Both the position numbers and the translations under genes were made by a program. From positions 620,001 to 684,000 of the forward strand of contig NC_085851.1 of NCBI RefSeq assembly GCF_020906515.1: 64,000 bases of DNA. The letters are read 5' to 3'. Of the stretch, positions 36,184-46,221 are shown piece by piece. This DNA is from Vanrija pseudolonga. Taxonomy: Eukaryota; Basidiomycota; Tremellomycetes; Trichosporonales; Trichosporonaceae. Below the pieces are notes generated by a model. The model was not told where the DNA came from. It was given only the letters and a program-made list of their open reading frames with translations, and made no database searches. Positions within the stretch are counted from its first letter, which is position 1; every line of letters begins with the position of its first letter.

Positions 36184-36917
36184 ACTACAGTACCACCGAA
36201 CGCGTGCGTGTGTCCACTGTGAGACCAACGCAACATCCATTGACAACCTGCAGCCACCCACCTTCCCATCACCATCCACTCGCACACGACACCTCACTGT
36301 TGTACTGTAGCACCTCTTCATCGGGCATTGCATTATTCTTCTCCGTCCGTCGTCAAGAGGACTGACGGACTCCATACCGCGATCGCGCGGCGGGCACTGC
36401 CCGAGCAGCACCACTCGTGCCTCGCGGCCAGCACAATTCACGCACCTTTGTATTCAATAGCCCAATTGGGCAAATAAATTGTCGGACCTGGGTCGCGTCT
36501 GAGCTGCACCTGGGTGGTCGCGAAGCAGCCCGGCATGCGAGGCGGGCCTCGGTGTCGCGTGGGCGGCTGAGGCATGTATATAGTTGTCAAAGGTCGAGGG
36601 TTCCGGCCGCTTCATGCCGCCGGTGCTTGCAGATGGTCGGTGACCCATAAGATAAAGTGTAGCCACCGATCTAGGCGCCTATCGGCCCCGATAGCCCACT
36701 TGAGGCGGCATGTCTCCGGCTGTGGGTTTCGATCTGGCACGCAACGTCGACGCCGATACCCGTGTCCCAAGCCTGCGAGATGCGGCTCCACGGACCCGCT
36801 GGGCAACACACAGACGCCGACTGACGCATAGGGATGCCAGCCAAGCGACGTGCCCCCACACCCACCGCGCGCCGCACACACCCGCGCCGAACACACTTGC
36901 ACCCATCGAAAAAAGAA
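36184..36917. other. Intergenic region
   Basis: These 734 bp lie between the small membrane protein and tRNA-Glu. No gene or repeat is supported. Confidence 0.35.
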
Positions 36918-36999
36918 TCTCGTGTGGTGCAGAGGTTAGCATAACTGCCTTTCAATGCCTGATACGCAGTCGACCCGGGTTCGAACCCCGGCGCGAGAA
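36918..36999 (+). tRNA. tRNA-Glu (UUC) with a 10-nt intron
   Basis: Acceptor TCTCGTG/CGCGAGA with discriminator A; like other fungal tRNA-Glu it starts with T. D-arm GTGC/GCAT. The anticodon stem ACTGC/GCAGT has anticodon TTC in CTTTCA. A 10-nt intron (ATGCCTGATA) follows. The T-arm is CCGGG-TTCGAAC-CCCGG. Confidence 0.88.
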
Positions 37000-37736
37000 G
37001 GAATGCGGTGTACGTCCTCTTTTGTGGTGTCAGAGTGTTCTACGGTCGTCGGCGGCGCGAGCTCTACGGTCGGCGGCGCGAACAATGGTGATGAACTGAT
37101 GAAGGCCGTCGACGCGGAACCGAGGGTGAGCCGCAGCCCCTTTGTACTCCCCACGCACCCCCGCGCAGCCCCACGCGACCCACACAGCTCCGCATTCGGC
37201 CGAGGGCCTCCAAACACCGATACACAGACGCCGATACACAACGGCGCAGCGCACGCGACTGTCCGACGCCGGAGTGTGTTGGCGGTCTGTCGGTGGTGAA
37301 GATCGTCGGTTCGGTGGTCGGTTACATGCAGATGTAGGACAGCTCGGTCGGGTCGGTTACATCGTCACGTTGCGTGCTTCAACGTAAGTACCAGCCAGGG
37401 TCGCAGCGCGCCGAGACGGCCGATGTGGCCCATTCCGTGGCATCTTACTGGCTGCGACGCGTGCATTGCCCTCACATAAGCTAAATACAGCACTGGGCCT
37501 GTAATCTGATAGCCCGTGATGCGGGGGCAACGCCAGCAGGTCTCCCTTGCCGCAAAGTTTACTGCTGCGCGTTCGGGGCCGACAGTGCGGATGTTTGCCG
37601 AGACGCAGCGAGGCAGGGAAGCAGGTTTGCTTGATCACGCCCGTCGGTGTGTCGAGCTTGAGGCATTTTGACCTGATACTTCAACGCCGTCTCGCCGAGG
37701 TTATCGAGGCGATACCAACCCCCCCGCACACACGAC
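37000..37736. other. Intergenic region
   Basis: These 737 bp lie between tRNA-Glu and the MFSD1-like gene. GGTCGGT-like short repeats occur around 37305-37365. No gene is seen. Confidence 0.35.
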
Positions 37737-39508
37737 ATGACTACCCCCGCGACGGAAGCGCTATCTGATTACCCGCACGAGAAGTCGCCCGACGACGAGG
37801 GCGGGGTAGACGGCGCCTCGACCGCCCCGCCGCCCGAGATCCCGACCCGCGTGCGCGTCACGGCCGTGTGCCTCATCATCCTCTTCTTCACTGGTGTCCA
37901 GTTCGCCGAGAGCGTCATTCTGCCGCTTAAGACGCTGCTGAAGAAGGAGCTCAAGATCAACAGTGCGCTGGTGTGGGGAGGGGCTCGCTGACACGCTTAG
38001 ATGCGCAGTACGGCGTCGTGTCGAGCGCGAGCAGCGTCGTCAACACGGTGCTGCCTATCATTGGCGGTGGGCTCATGGACCGGTGGGGCGGCAAGCGGTA
38101 CGTCTTCCGTCGTGGGTGGGCAATCTGACCGAGAAGTGTCGCGCTCGTTTCCTCGTTCATCGTCACCCTTGGGTCTGTCCTGGCCGCCATATCCTCCGTG
38201 CACAACAACTACAGCCTCTTGGTCGGCGGTGAGATCCTGCTCGGATTCGGAAGCACAGTGTCCGAGGTGTGCCAGTACAAGCTGTACCCGCACTACGTGA
38301 GCGGTCGGCACATGGCGCTCGTGTTCGGCTTGACTCTGGCGTGGAATCGCCTGATTTCTGTCATTGCAAAGGTTGCCGCGGTGCCCATGACGCAGCTCGA
38401 CCACCACTGGGGGTGGGCGCTGTGGATCAGCGCGATCCTGTGCGCGTTCAGCTTTGGCAGCGTCGTCGCATATGCTCTGTACGAGCGGTCTCTGCCCAAG
38501 GAGTATCGCCCGCCGTCTAGTAGGAACAAGAAGCAGAACTTGGTGCAGCTCACTGGCATCCCGCTCGTGCTGCAGCTGTAAGTGGCGGACGGAAGCCGGA
38601 CGGGCGGAGCTGATGGAGTCATCAAGGCCCAAGTTCTACTGGATCATGAACGCCACACAGATGCTCCAGCACGGCGTGTGGGCTGTCTACAACGCCAACG
38701 TCGCCGACATGCAGGTCAAGACGCGCGGCACGACGCAAGAAGCGGCGGGGTACAACTCGTCTCTGCAGTCCGTCATTCCGGTAGTCCTCACGCCCGTCGC
38801 GGGCTTCTTCTTCGACCGCGTGGGACACCGCATGACCTTTGGTGCGTTCCACTTGTTGTCCCCACTAACACTCGCCAGTGTCCCTCACCGCAGCCCTCTA
38901 CATCGTCGTGTTCGTCCTCATTGGCCTGACGAAAGTCAACGCCCTCGCGCCCATCATCCTCTCGTCCTTCGCGTACGTCACCAACCTGCTGCCGTACTTC
39001 GCCGCCCTGCCGATCCTGATCGACGGGACCGAGCTGCTCGGCACAGCGTTTGGCGTGTTCCAGGCGTTTGCGAACAGCGGCAGTTTGATCATGAACGTGG
39101 CGGTGGGCGCGATCGTAAGTAGCACCAGCTTGACGTTCAGCCCGGTCAGCCCACTCACCCCCACCGCAGCAGGACAACACCCCGCACCAAAAGTACGACC
39201 GCGTCATCTACCTCCTCATCGCGCTCAAGGTCGTCGACGTCGTCTTGGGCCCAGTGTACATCTACCTCGACCGCCGGTGGCTCCGCGGCAGTCTCCAGCT
39301 GCCCGAGCGCACGCGCGTGGCCATCCTCGACGAGGTGCACGCCGAGGGCGATACGCTCGAGGGGCTCAAGACGAGCAAGCTCACCACGGCGGTGTGCGGC
39401 GGCATCCTCATCGCCATGACGATAACAGGCATCACCGTGAGTCGTCCTCATGTTGCTCGCTGACCCCAGATCTACGTCATCTACTCGCTCGGCGCGAGCG
39501 ACTCGTAG
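37737..39508 (+). CDS. MFS transporter, MFSD1-like
   Basis: This is a membrane transporter distinct from the two allantoate-type permeases. It starts MTTPATEALSDYPHEKSP. TM1 contains CLIILFFTGVQFAESVILPL. The QYGVVSSASSVVNTVLPIIG segment and GGGLMDRWGGKR, split by an intron, resemble the MFSD1-type motif (QYGxLYS...GGxxxDR). Further segments are LLVGGEILLGFGSTVSEVCQ, VWAVYNANVADMQVKTRG and FFFDRVGHRMTF. Seven exons; the last encodes IYVIYSLGASDS. MFSD1 relatives sit in lysosome or vacuole membranes and move small peptides; that role here is inference. Confidence 0.75.
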
Positions 39509-39542
39509 CCTTCCTTCCTTCACCCTATGCATTAGTCCCCTC

Positions 39543-40867
39543 CTAGTACCCCCGCTCAAAGTGCACGCGGTTGATGACCTCCTTGCCCTCGGCCACGCGC
39601 GCGCAGTTGCGCAAGAACACATCCGCCGCAATGTCCATCTCGCCCTCCGTGTCGCCTGACAGGTGGGGCGTGACGATGACCCGCGGGTGGGTGTACAGCG
39701 GGTGCCCGTCAGGCAGGGGCTCGGGGTCGGTCACGTCGATCGCGGCGCCGAAGAGGCCGCTCGGGCGGTCGAGCGCGGCGAGGAGGTGTTCTAGAGGAGG
39801 CCGTCAGATTCGCCACAGTGTAATCACGTCGCCGCCGACTTACCCGACTTGACGAGGCTCCCGCGGCCGACGTTGAGGAACACGGCGTTCGGGGGCAAGT
39901 GCCCCAGCTTCTCCTCGTCGAGCCACCCAGCCGTCTGCGGCGTGTTGGGCAAGCTCGCAACGAGTACGTCGCACCGGCTCAAGAACTCGCGGGTCTGCGC
40001 GGCGTCCTTGGTAGAGTAGTACGCCTCTGGGATGGAGCCGTCGGCGTCGCCAGTGCCGGGGATCACATACTGGTGGGTCAGCTTATACTGTATGCAGGTA
40101 CGTGTAGCTGCACCCACCCCGTCCTGCGGCGTCGCCTTGCCCGACGTGTTGGCGGCGACGATGCGCATGCCCATCGCTTTCAGCAAGCGAGCCGACTCGC
40201 GCCCGAGCTGGCCGTAGCCCAGCATGCCGGCCATACGGCCGTGCGTCACGCGCGCGTAGTACTGTCCCCCGCCGGCGTCGATCTCTGGCCGGAGGGCCCA
40301 GCGCTGCTCATTCTGCGTGTGTCAGTTGGCCCAAACCAAGGCGCGACCTACCCTCGCAATCATGATCTGGCGGGGCACCTGGTGGTACACGTTGACGAGC
40401 ATCCCCACGACCCAGTTCGGGATGGTGAGCACATGTGTTCCGCTCGCGTTCGCGAGGGTAACATTACGCTCGACGCCCGCGACCTTGCCGCCGTCGCGCA
40501 CGAGTTTCTGGAACGGCGCGCTCGCCATCGCCTTGTCCGCGCCCGAGGAGCACAGCTGGACATGCTTCAGGCGCGGGGTCTGCGCAAAGTCGCTCACGAC
40601 GCCGGGCGGGCCGGTCCAGGTGTTGAACATGACGTCGATGGAGGGCAGGATGTCGGCCGGGATCTCCTCCCCCTCGGCGTAGTAGTGGAACGTGCCGAAC
40701 GCGTCGCGCAGCCGCTCCTCGCACTCGGCTGACACGCCGACCGTGCATAGCACCGTCAGCGGCTTGGTGAGCGCCTTGTCCGGCGGCGGGGGCAGCAGGC
40801 CGGGCGGCGCCGGCGCCAGTGAGCGCGGAGGCGGGCGGATCATGTTCGGGTCGACGGCGGGCGCCAT
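39543..40867 (-). CDS. D-isomer-specific 2-hydroxyacid dehydrogenase
   Basis: This is a soluble NAD(P)-dependent dehydrogenase/reductase (glyoxylate or hydroxypyruvate reductase-like). The N-terminus is Pro-rich. The catalytic domain shows LTVLCTVGVSAECEERLRDA and HVQLCSSGADKAM. The Rossmann motif is MLGYGQLGRESARLLKAMG. The catalytic Arg is in NVGRGSLV, Glu in VTDPEPLPDGHPLY and His in VIVTPHLSGDTEGEMD. Introns are near 39790-39840, 40078-40120 and 40314-40360. It ends NRVHFERGY at 39543, convergent with the MFSD1-like gene only 34 bp away. Confidence 0.86.
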
Positions 40868-41461
40868 GGTGCTGAAGGGTGGGGGGTTAGAGAGTGAGTG
40901 AGTGTGAGTGAGGTGAGTGATTGCAAGGTAGTTGAGATGAGATAGAGTGGGGCAGGCAGGCAGGCAGGCGGGGCTTGGCTCGATACGATACACTCTCGGC
41001 CCGGCGGCGCGGGCGGGATGTCGGAGTGGGCCCCGGTCAACGCCGTGTCGGAACAGCCAGCCGGCAACTCGCGGCTCTGCGGGGTCAGTAACACTTCCGA
41101 GTAGACGCGGCGGCTGTCGGGCTGCTTGATTCCAGCACAGCGGGTCTTGTCGGCGACTTGAGCGCGCGCTTGTGCATGGTTGCAAGGTGCGAAGCGCTTG
41201 GCAAGACGCAATCGTGCAACCTGACGCGCTTGGGCCGCGGCGGGCACCGGCCAACAGGCCCAGCTCGCTCGCCCACCATCGCGATTAGGCATAGTTGACA
41301 TACAAAGCTATAGGTATCCGTAGTGATTGACAACGCAACGGGTAAGAGAGCATGGGCATGGGTGTGGGCATTGGCGGGCGTGGGCATGGTCATGGGGGTG
41401 TGATGGGCGTGATGGTGGTGGGAGGGGGATGAGACAGCTCAGCGAGCTGGTCTCACAACAC
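40868..41461. other. Intergenic region
   Basis: These 594 bp contain short GAGT/GTGA-type repeats just upstream of the dehydrogenase (40888-40920) and a GCAG repeat (40953-40972). No gene is supported. Confidence 0.35.
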
Positions 41462-42049
41462 CTAAGTCACCTTCTTCTCGTACGCCGCCCAGGCGCGTTC
41501 GGCGCGCTTGCACCCTCCGCACCAGTGGCGGTCGCAGAAGCCGCCGTTCGAGCAGGCCGAGTCGCGGCGCTCAATCCCGGGCGGGGGCGGGGCGCAGCTC
41601 GTGCCCGGGTGGCCCGGGGCGCTGGGGGCGCGGGGGCACGGGATGAGCTCGAACGCCGAGTCGCCAGCGGACGAGATGTGGTCGGGGGCGTGCGTGCCCT
41701 CTGGCGCGTACACAGCGTACTGAGATGCGAGGATGAACCCGCGACAGCCGGCGTGCGGCGGCGCTGGTGCGTGGGCCGCCGCCGACGCCGGCGCGACCTT
41801 GACCGCGGCAGCGGCTGCTGCCTTTGGCTTGGGGGCTGGCACCTCGGGGATCGTGTTGGGCACCTTGCTCTCTCTCAGTGGGCTCGGCGAGCGCGACCTG
41901 CTCGACGGCGGGCTGCGTACGGTCCGCGAGATGGGCACGGTGGGCGTCGCGACGGTCACGGGCATGCTGCACGTCGGCGTCAGCACTGGCGTGAGTGGGC
42001 GCGAGCGGAGCGGGCTGTGCGGTGCTATTGGGCTAGCGGGGATGATCAT
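41462..42049 (-). CDS. Proline/serine-rich protein of unknown function with a small C-terminal Cys/His-rich tail (195 aa)
   Basis: This single-exon ORF starts MIIPASPIAPHSPLRSRPLT. It has a disordered Pro/Ser/Arg region (SPPSSRSRSPSPLRE), a poly-Ala stretch, and a more ordered second half (CRGFILASQYAVYAPEGTHA). The C-terminus is Cys/His-rich (CSNGGFCDRHWCGGCKRAER). A longer ORF on the other strand exists, but this one has a more protein-like C-terminus. I recognise no family. The Cys/His tail might bind metal (inference). Confidence 0.5.
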   Translation of the reverse strand: MIIPASPIAPHSPLRSRPLTPVLTPTCSMPVTVATPTVPISRTVRSPPSSRSRSPSPLRESKVPNTIPEVPAPKPKAAAAAAVKVAPASAAAHAPAPPHAGCRGFILASQYAVYAPEGTHAPDHISSAGDSAFELIPCPRAPSAPGHPGTSCAPPPPGIERRDSACSNGGFCDRHWCGGCKRAERAWAAYEKKVT

Positions 42050-42905
42050 GGCGTGGGGGGTTGGGTGGGGGGTAGGAGGTGCTCGACGGACGTACAGTGT
42101 TATAGGTGGGTGGGTGGGTGGGTGGGTGCCGAGTGGCGAGGGTGTGGTGGATGACGCTGGGGGTACGTCAGTGAAGCCTGGAGTGGGCCGCGGTCGTTAA
42201 TACTGACTGATCGGTTGCAAGTGGCTTCGGGGGGGTGCAAGTTGCACAGAAGGACAATGGGAGGAGGTACAAGCGGGCACGAAGGTGAGCGGGGGTCGTG
42301 TGCGTGAGGTATAGGTGGGTGGTGACGGCGGGGTCGAGGTGCGATGGTGCGACGGTAGCAGTGCGATAGCAGCCTTCTGATCGCCAGGAGCGTAGCGTTC
42401 GTGTTCGTTTGGCGTAGAGGTCGTTGTCGTGGTCGTTGTCGTCGAGGAGGAGTACAGGACAAAGAGACAAAGAGAGATACAATGCATGGTATCAAGACGG
42501 AGGATCGTGCATCGACAATGTCTGTGAGTTGCGCCGAGGCCGCCGCCGCCGCCTACGCCATACATGAATCATGTCACTGACGCCTCCTCGATCCGCGACT
42601 CGACTCGTCACTTCCTCGCCTCGCCTCTCACGCCCACCTTGTCTGGCCTGCTGCTGCAGCCGCATACCTCGGACTGACTCACCTAGCTGACATGCCTGAA
42701 GCTGCGCTACTGCGCTCGTCGATCAGCGGCAACAGCAACTGCCGCTGCAGCGACTTTTGTCGGACATGACGGCATGCAGTGACGACTAGTGCACAGGCTG
42801 GGCGGGCGGGAATGCACTTCCGACCAACACCGTCGGCTCACTCGGTCCGGCACTCTTCCCACACCAAGGACACGCACAATACATCAAGAACCTGCTGCAA
42901 GCCAT
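42050..42905. other. Intergenic region with a GGGT tandem tract
   Basis: This is about 0.86 kb. A run of GGGT repeats lies at 42103-42126, about 55-75 bp before the unknown gene's start, and could form a G-quadruplex. No gene is supported. Confidence 0.4.
42103..42126 (+). repeat. GGGT tandem tract
   Basis: Five to six GGGT units, able in principle to form a G-quadruplex, just upstream of the unknown minus-strand gene. Confidence 0.7.
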
Positions 42906-43631
42906 CTACAGCCCCTTGAACACCTTGATCGCGGCCTCGGCGACGGGGCCAGCAGACGCATAGTTGGCACCCGTGACGACCCGCCCGTCGACCTGGATGA
43001 ACGCGTCGCTCTTGCGCCCGCTGGGCGGGGCGACAAACTCTGCGCCCTGGGCCTTGAGGCTCTGCTCGGCCGTGGGCCGGTCCCACGTCTTGATGACGTC
43101 CAGCACGCCCTCCTCGGCCTCGCCGGCGTCCGTGAAGCCGGTCACCTTCTTGCCGGCGGTGACAGGCTTGCCATTCGCCTTGACGCCGGTGAAGAGCACG
43201 CCGCCGTGCGACACGGCCGCGAGCACGCCGCCGGCGGAGTAAATGCCGCTCGCGAGCGCCTGCAGGCCTTTGGCATCAGGCAGGTCGGTCAAGGCGGCGT
43301 GTCCGCCCGAAGCGAAGAGGATGCCGAAGCCGTCCGGCGCGGACAGGTCGGCCGCGGCGTACAGGTTGTCGAGGGCAGAGCGGAACGGGCTCTCAGTGTC
43401 CTCGTACACCTCGCGATCGGCGTCGCTGAGCACTTCAGGCTGCAGGGAGAGCCAGTCGGGCGTGTAGTCGCCGCTCTCGGACGCAAAGACGACTTCGAAC
43501 CCAGCGCCAGTGAAGGCCTTGAACGCGTCCAGCGCCTCGGTGATGAACGCGCCTGTTTCGTTGCCGTCCGGCTTGTACAGCGGCGTGTGCTGCGACGTGA
43601 GGGCGATGATTGCGCGCTGAGGGAGGGGCAT
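42906..43631 (-). CDS. DJ-1/PfpI superfamily, HSP31-like protein with Ser in place of the nucleophilic Cys
   Basis: This 241-residue intronless protein belongs to the class I glutamine amidotransferase-like DJ-1 superfamily; HSP31 members are glyoxalase III or chaperones. It starts MPLPQRAIIALTSQHTPLY and shows GNETGAFITEAL (the conserved early Glu region), GFEVVFASESGDYTPDW and DGFGILFASGGHAALTDLPD. The elbow reads GVLAAVSHGGVLFTG; Ser is at residue 141 where HSP31 has Cys (usually VCHGP), and His 142 is kept. The end is VAEAAIKVFKGL. The codon is TCG, clearly Ser. Glyoxalase activity is therefore doubtful; a chaperone or altered hydrolase is possible. Confidence 0.85.
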   Translation of the reverse strand: MPLPQRAIIALTSQHTPLYKPDGNETGAFITEALDAFKAFTGAGFEVVFASESGDYTPDWLSLQPEVLSDADREVYEDTESPFRSALDNLYAAADLSAPDGFGILFASGGHAALTDLPDAKGLQALASGIYSAGGVLAAVSHGGVLFTGVKANGKPVTAGKKVTGFTDAGEAEEGVLDVIKTWDRPTAEQSLKAQGAEFVAPPSGRKSDAFIQVDGRVVTGANYASAGPVAEAAIKVFKGL

Positions 43632-44120
43632 CGTGGGCGGGGCGTTGGGGTGTGGGCAGGCGGGGTGGATGCGTTGCGAGAGGGGATGAACGAGGAGGCC
43701 AGCTCCCCCTTGCCGTTAAGTACTACCCCAGCAGCGAAGCATTCGCTTGGTGACGCAATCCACCAGCTCATCGCGCCAGTCGTGAGAACTGGATCCAAGT
43801 TAGCGACGACGAGGCACTGGAACGTTCAGCGTGTTTCCAGTTGGGGATGTCGTCATTGCGGGACATGGCTCGGGTTGTGAAACGCGACAGTGGGAGGGGA
43901 GGCTGGTTGTGCTGGCACTGGTACTGCAACCGTGATGTTCGCTCGACCGACTCAATGCTGCCTGGATGCTTGGGCAAACAGACGGGGCGGAGTGGCACAG
44001 GGGGGTTAGACACTGATCCTCGCTTGACACTCAGCAAACCATACATCATCGGTAGTCTCTATGCCTCGAACCGCAGCCCCACACTGAGCGAGCGCCCGAA
44101 CCTGTCTCAACCAACTCCTG
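43632..44120. other. Intergenic region
   Basis: These 489 bp hold the HSP31-like promoter and the 3' flank of the FAH-family gene. Nothing else is seen. Confidence 0.35.
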
Positions 44121-45440
44121 CTACTTCTCCTCGACAATCTTGTTGATGAGCGTCCCAACACCGCCAGAGAGGAAGACGCGGAACTCGTCGCCGTCGTGGA
44201 GGAGGGTACGCGGCTGCGCGGCCCATCCGACGCCGGCGGGGGTTCTGGGGGTGTGCGTTAGCGCCGCGTTGTCTCCGAGCCGAGCCGACATCTCACTCAC
44301 CCAGTCACGATGATGGTGCCGGGCAGCAGGGTCGTGCCCTGCGAGAGGTGAGACACGATGCGGGGGACGCCGAAGATGAGGTCGCTGCGGTGTTAGTTAG
44401 CTTGGGTGGTGGTGAAGGGCAGGGTGGTGTTTAGGCGGCTGGCTGGCTGCCAGATTGCGAATTGCTAGTTGGCGAGCTACCAGCTTGCGAGCAGACCGCA
44501 ATGGCGATACCTCGGTATCGCGGTGCGTGCAGGATATCCACATCCCGCACCAATATCAGAGGAAAGCACGCAGGGCTGTACGACGCGGTGAGCCACCGAC
44601 TCGGCGACCCGCCGAGCCGCGCATAGACGCCATCTCGCAATCAGGGCATCCAGCCGCCCATCTCATCCGCAACCGCCCGGCGACTCCGTCTCACTCACTC
44701 AAGTTTGCTCTTCTGCACGACCTTTCCATTGAGCTCTCCGCGGATCTCAAGCTGCGTGACGTCCTTGACCTGGGAAGCGGGGACGAAGGCCGGGCCGACC
44801 GGGCAGGCGCCGTCAAAGCTCTTAGAGTAGCTCCACTGCGAGGTCGCGAACTGGGCCTCGCGGGACGACACGTCGTTGGCGGCCGTGTAGCCGGCCACAT
44901 AGTCCCACGCGTTGGCCTCGGACACGTTCTTCGCCGTCTTGCCGATCACGACGACAAACTCGGCCTCGTAGTCGGCTGCGTTGTCGGCGACGAAGGACTT
45001 CGGGATGACGGTCGGCGCGGGGAAGGGGTCCGCGAGCGCCGTAGCGGGCTTGTAGAAGACCGTCGGGACGGAGGGAATGGGCAGGTTGGCCTCCTTTGCG
45101 TGGTCGACGTACTGCATGTGGTTAGACTTAAAGCGAGCAGTGGAGTGCGAGCGCCAGGCGCACGCCGATGCCCAGCCCGCCCACTCACGTTCAAGCCGAT
45201 GCAGCGGATCGTGCCGACCTCCTCCGCGGCGAGAGGGGAAAGCAGCTTGCCAACCGTCGCAGTCGCGCCGGTCCGCTCGCCAGGCGACAGCACACTGCTG
45301 CCGGACAAGACGTTGACCTCGACCGGCTTGCCCTCGTAGGTCGCGATGCCGACGTCGAGGCCGGCGTCGACCGGCTCGCCGATGAGCGGCTTGCTCGCGC
45401 CAGCAGGCAGGAAGCGGATCAGGCGGGCATACGAGGACAT
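44121..45440 (-). CDS. Fumarylacetoacetate hydrolase (FAH) family protein
   Basis: This is a metal-dependent C-C hydrolase, hydratase or decarboxylase of the FAH family. It starts MSSYARLIRFLPAGASKPLI (ATG at 45440; an in-frame ATG at 45461 adds seven residues). It has IRCIGLN/YVDHAKEANLPIP across an intron and VFYKPATALADPF. The metal-site region is ADYEAEFVVVIGKTAKNVSE, followed by GYTAANDVSSREAQF and KSFDGACPVGPAFVP. A 314-nt intron (44385-44698) joins SKLD to DLIFGVPRIVSHLSQG. The family end TIIVTGTPAGVGWA is split by a further intron. It ends NKIVEEK. A TTTATAAA box lies at 45522-45529. The substrate is unknown. Confidence 0.85.
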
Positions 45441-45736
45441 TACGCGCAGGGTGGGGAGCATAAGGTGAAGGGGGAGTGGTCAACCGGTGCTTGTCAAAGT
45501 CGACACGGCAGAGGTGGGATGTTTATAAAGACGTGCTCTCGCAATGTCGGCATTGACATGTCCGGAAGTGTCTCGCGCTTCGCGGCGCGGCGGGCCGGTC
45601 GGCCGGCTGAGCCGAAAGCAACATCTCGGCGACGTCCGAAGCAACGACCCATCGCACATATCTCGACGCGCTCGACGCTCTCTGTGCTGACTAACACGCC
45701 CGCGTCTCTCACTCGCTCAGTACAGCACCCAGCACC
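45441..45736. promoter_or_regulatory. Divergent promoter region of the FAH-family and small-protein genes
   Basis: The gap is 296 bp. The palindromic TTTATAAA at 45522-45529 lies about 85 bp upstream of the FAH-family start. Confidence 0.5.
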
Positions 45737-46198
45737 ATGCCCGCCGCCCCCGTCAACCTCGTGTCGGTCAACACGGTCCCCGAGCGCGCGAAGAAGGTCA
45801 TCGGGCAGGTGATTGACAGCGTCAAGGAGCGGTACACTATCGTGCACGCTGGCAACTCTGAGAGTGAGCTCATGCTCGGGGTGGGGCTGACGATAGCGAT
45901 TGAAGGGGTTAGGCCGCTGTTGCTGTCGATCCAGCCTCCGCCTGGGATTCTGGTATGTGGTTTGCGCTTGTGGTTGTGCTGACATGTCCAGTTCGCCGCG
46001 TCGATGGTGCGTCCGGCCGCAGATCGCTACTGACATCATCAGTGGACGCCCGAGGAGCAGGAGCAGATCCAGCAGATCGCGCGCGACACCATCCCGGGGA
46101 TCAAGACGCACGGTATCCCTACCGGCTTGCAGGTCAAGGAGGGCCCCGAGGGCGTCGTGCGGTACCTCACTGCACAGATCGACGACATCATGAGCTGA
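45737..46198 (+). CDS. Small conserved protein (117 aa) with a 33-nt intron and a 15-nt microexon
   Basis: This is a soluble small protein without a family name I can give with certainty. Exons 45737-45863, 45897-45952, 45992-46006 and 46043-46198 join in phase. They read MPAAPVNLVSVNTVPERAKK, HAGNSETIEGVRPLL, SIQPPPGILFAASMWTPEEQ, then IPGIKTHGIPTGLQVKEGPE and QIDDIMS. The third exon encodes only FAASM. Introns are 33, 39 and 36 nt with CTGAC branch-like sites. The first intron is a multiple of three and open, so retention would insert 11 residues. The dense, ordered sequence supports a real gene. Confidence 0.75.
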
Positions 46199-46221
46199 GG
46201 CAATGGCATATGGATGTTTAT

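Noticed and set aside
41327-42154. 275-codon plus-strand ORF rich in Gly and Arg
   Set aside because: Composition is that of a shadow frame; the minus-strand ORF has a more protein-like C-terminus.
42789-43880. 363-codon plus-strand ORF
   Set aside because: Antisense to the clear HSP31-like gene and lacks any recognisable motif.
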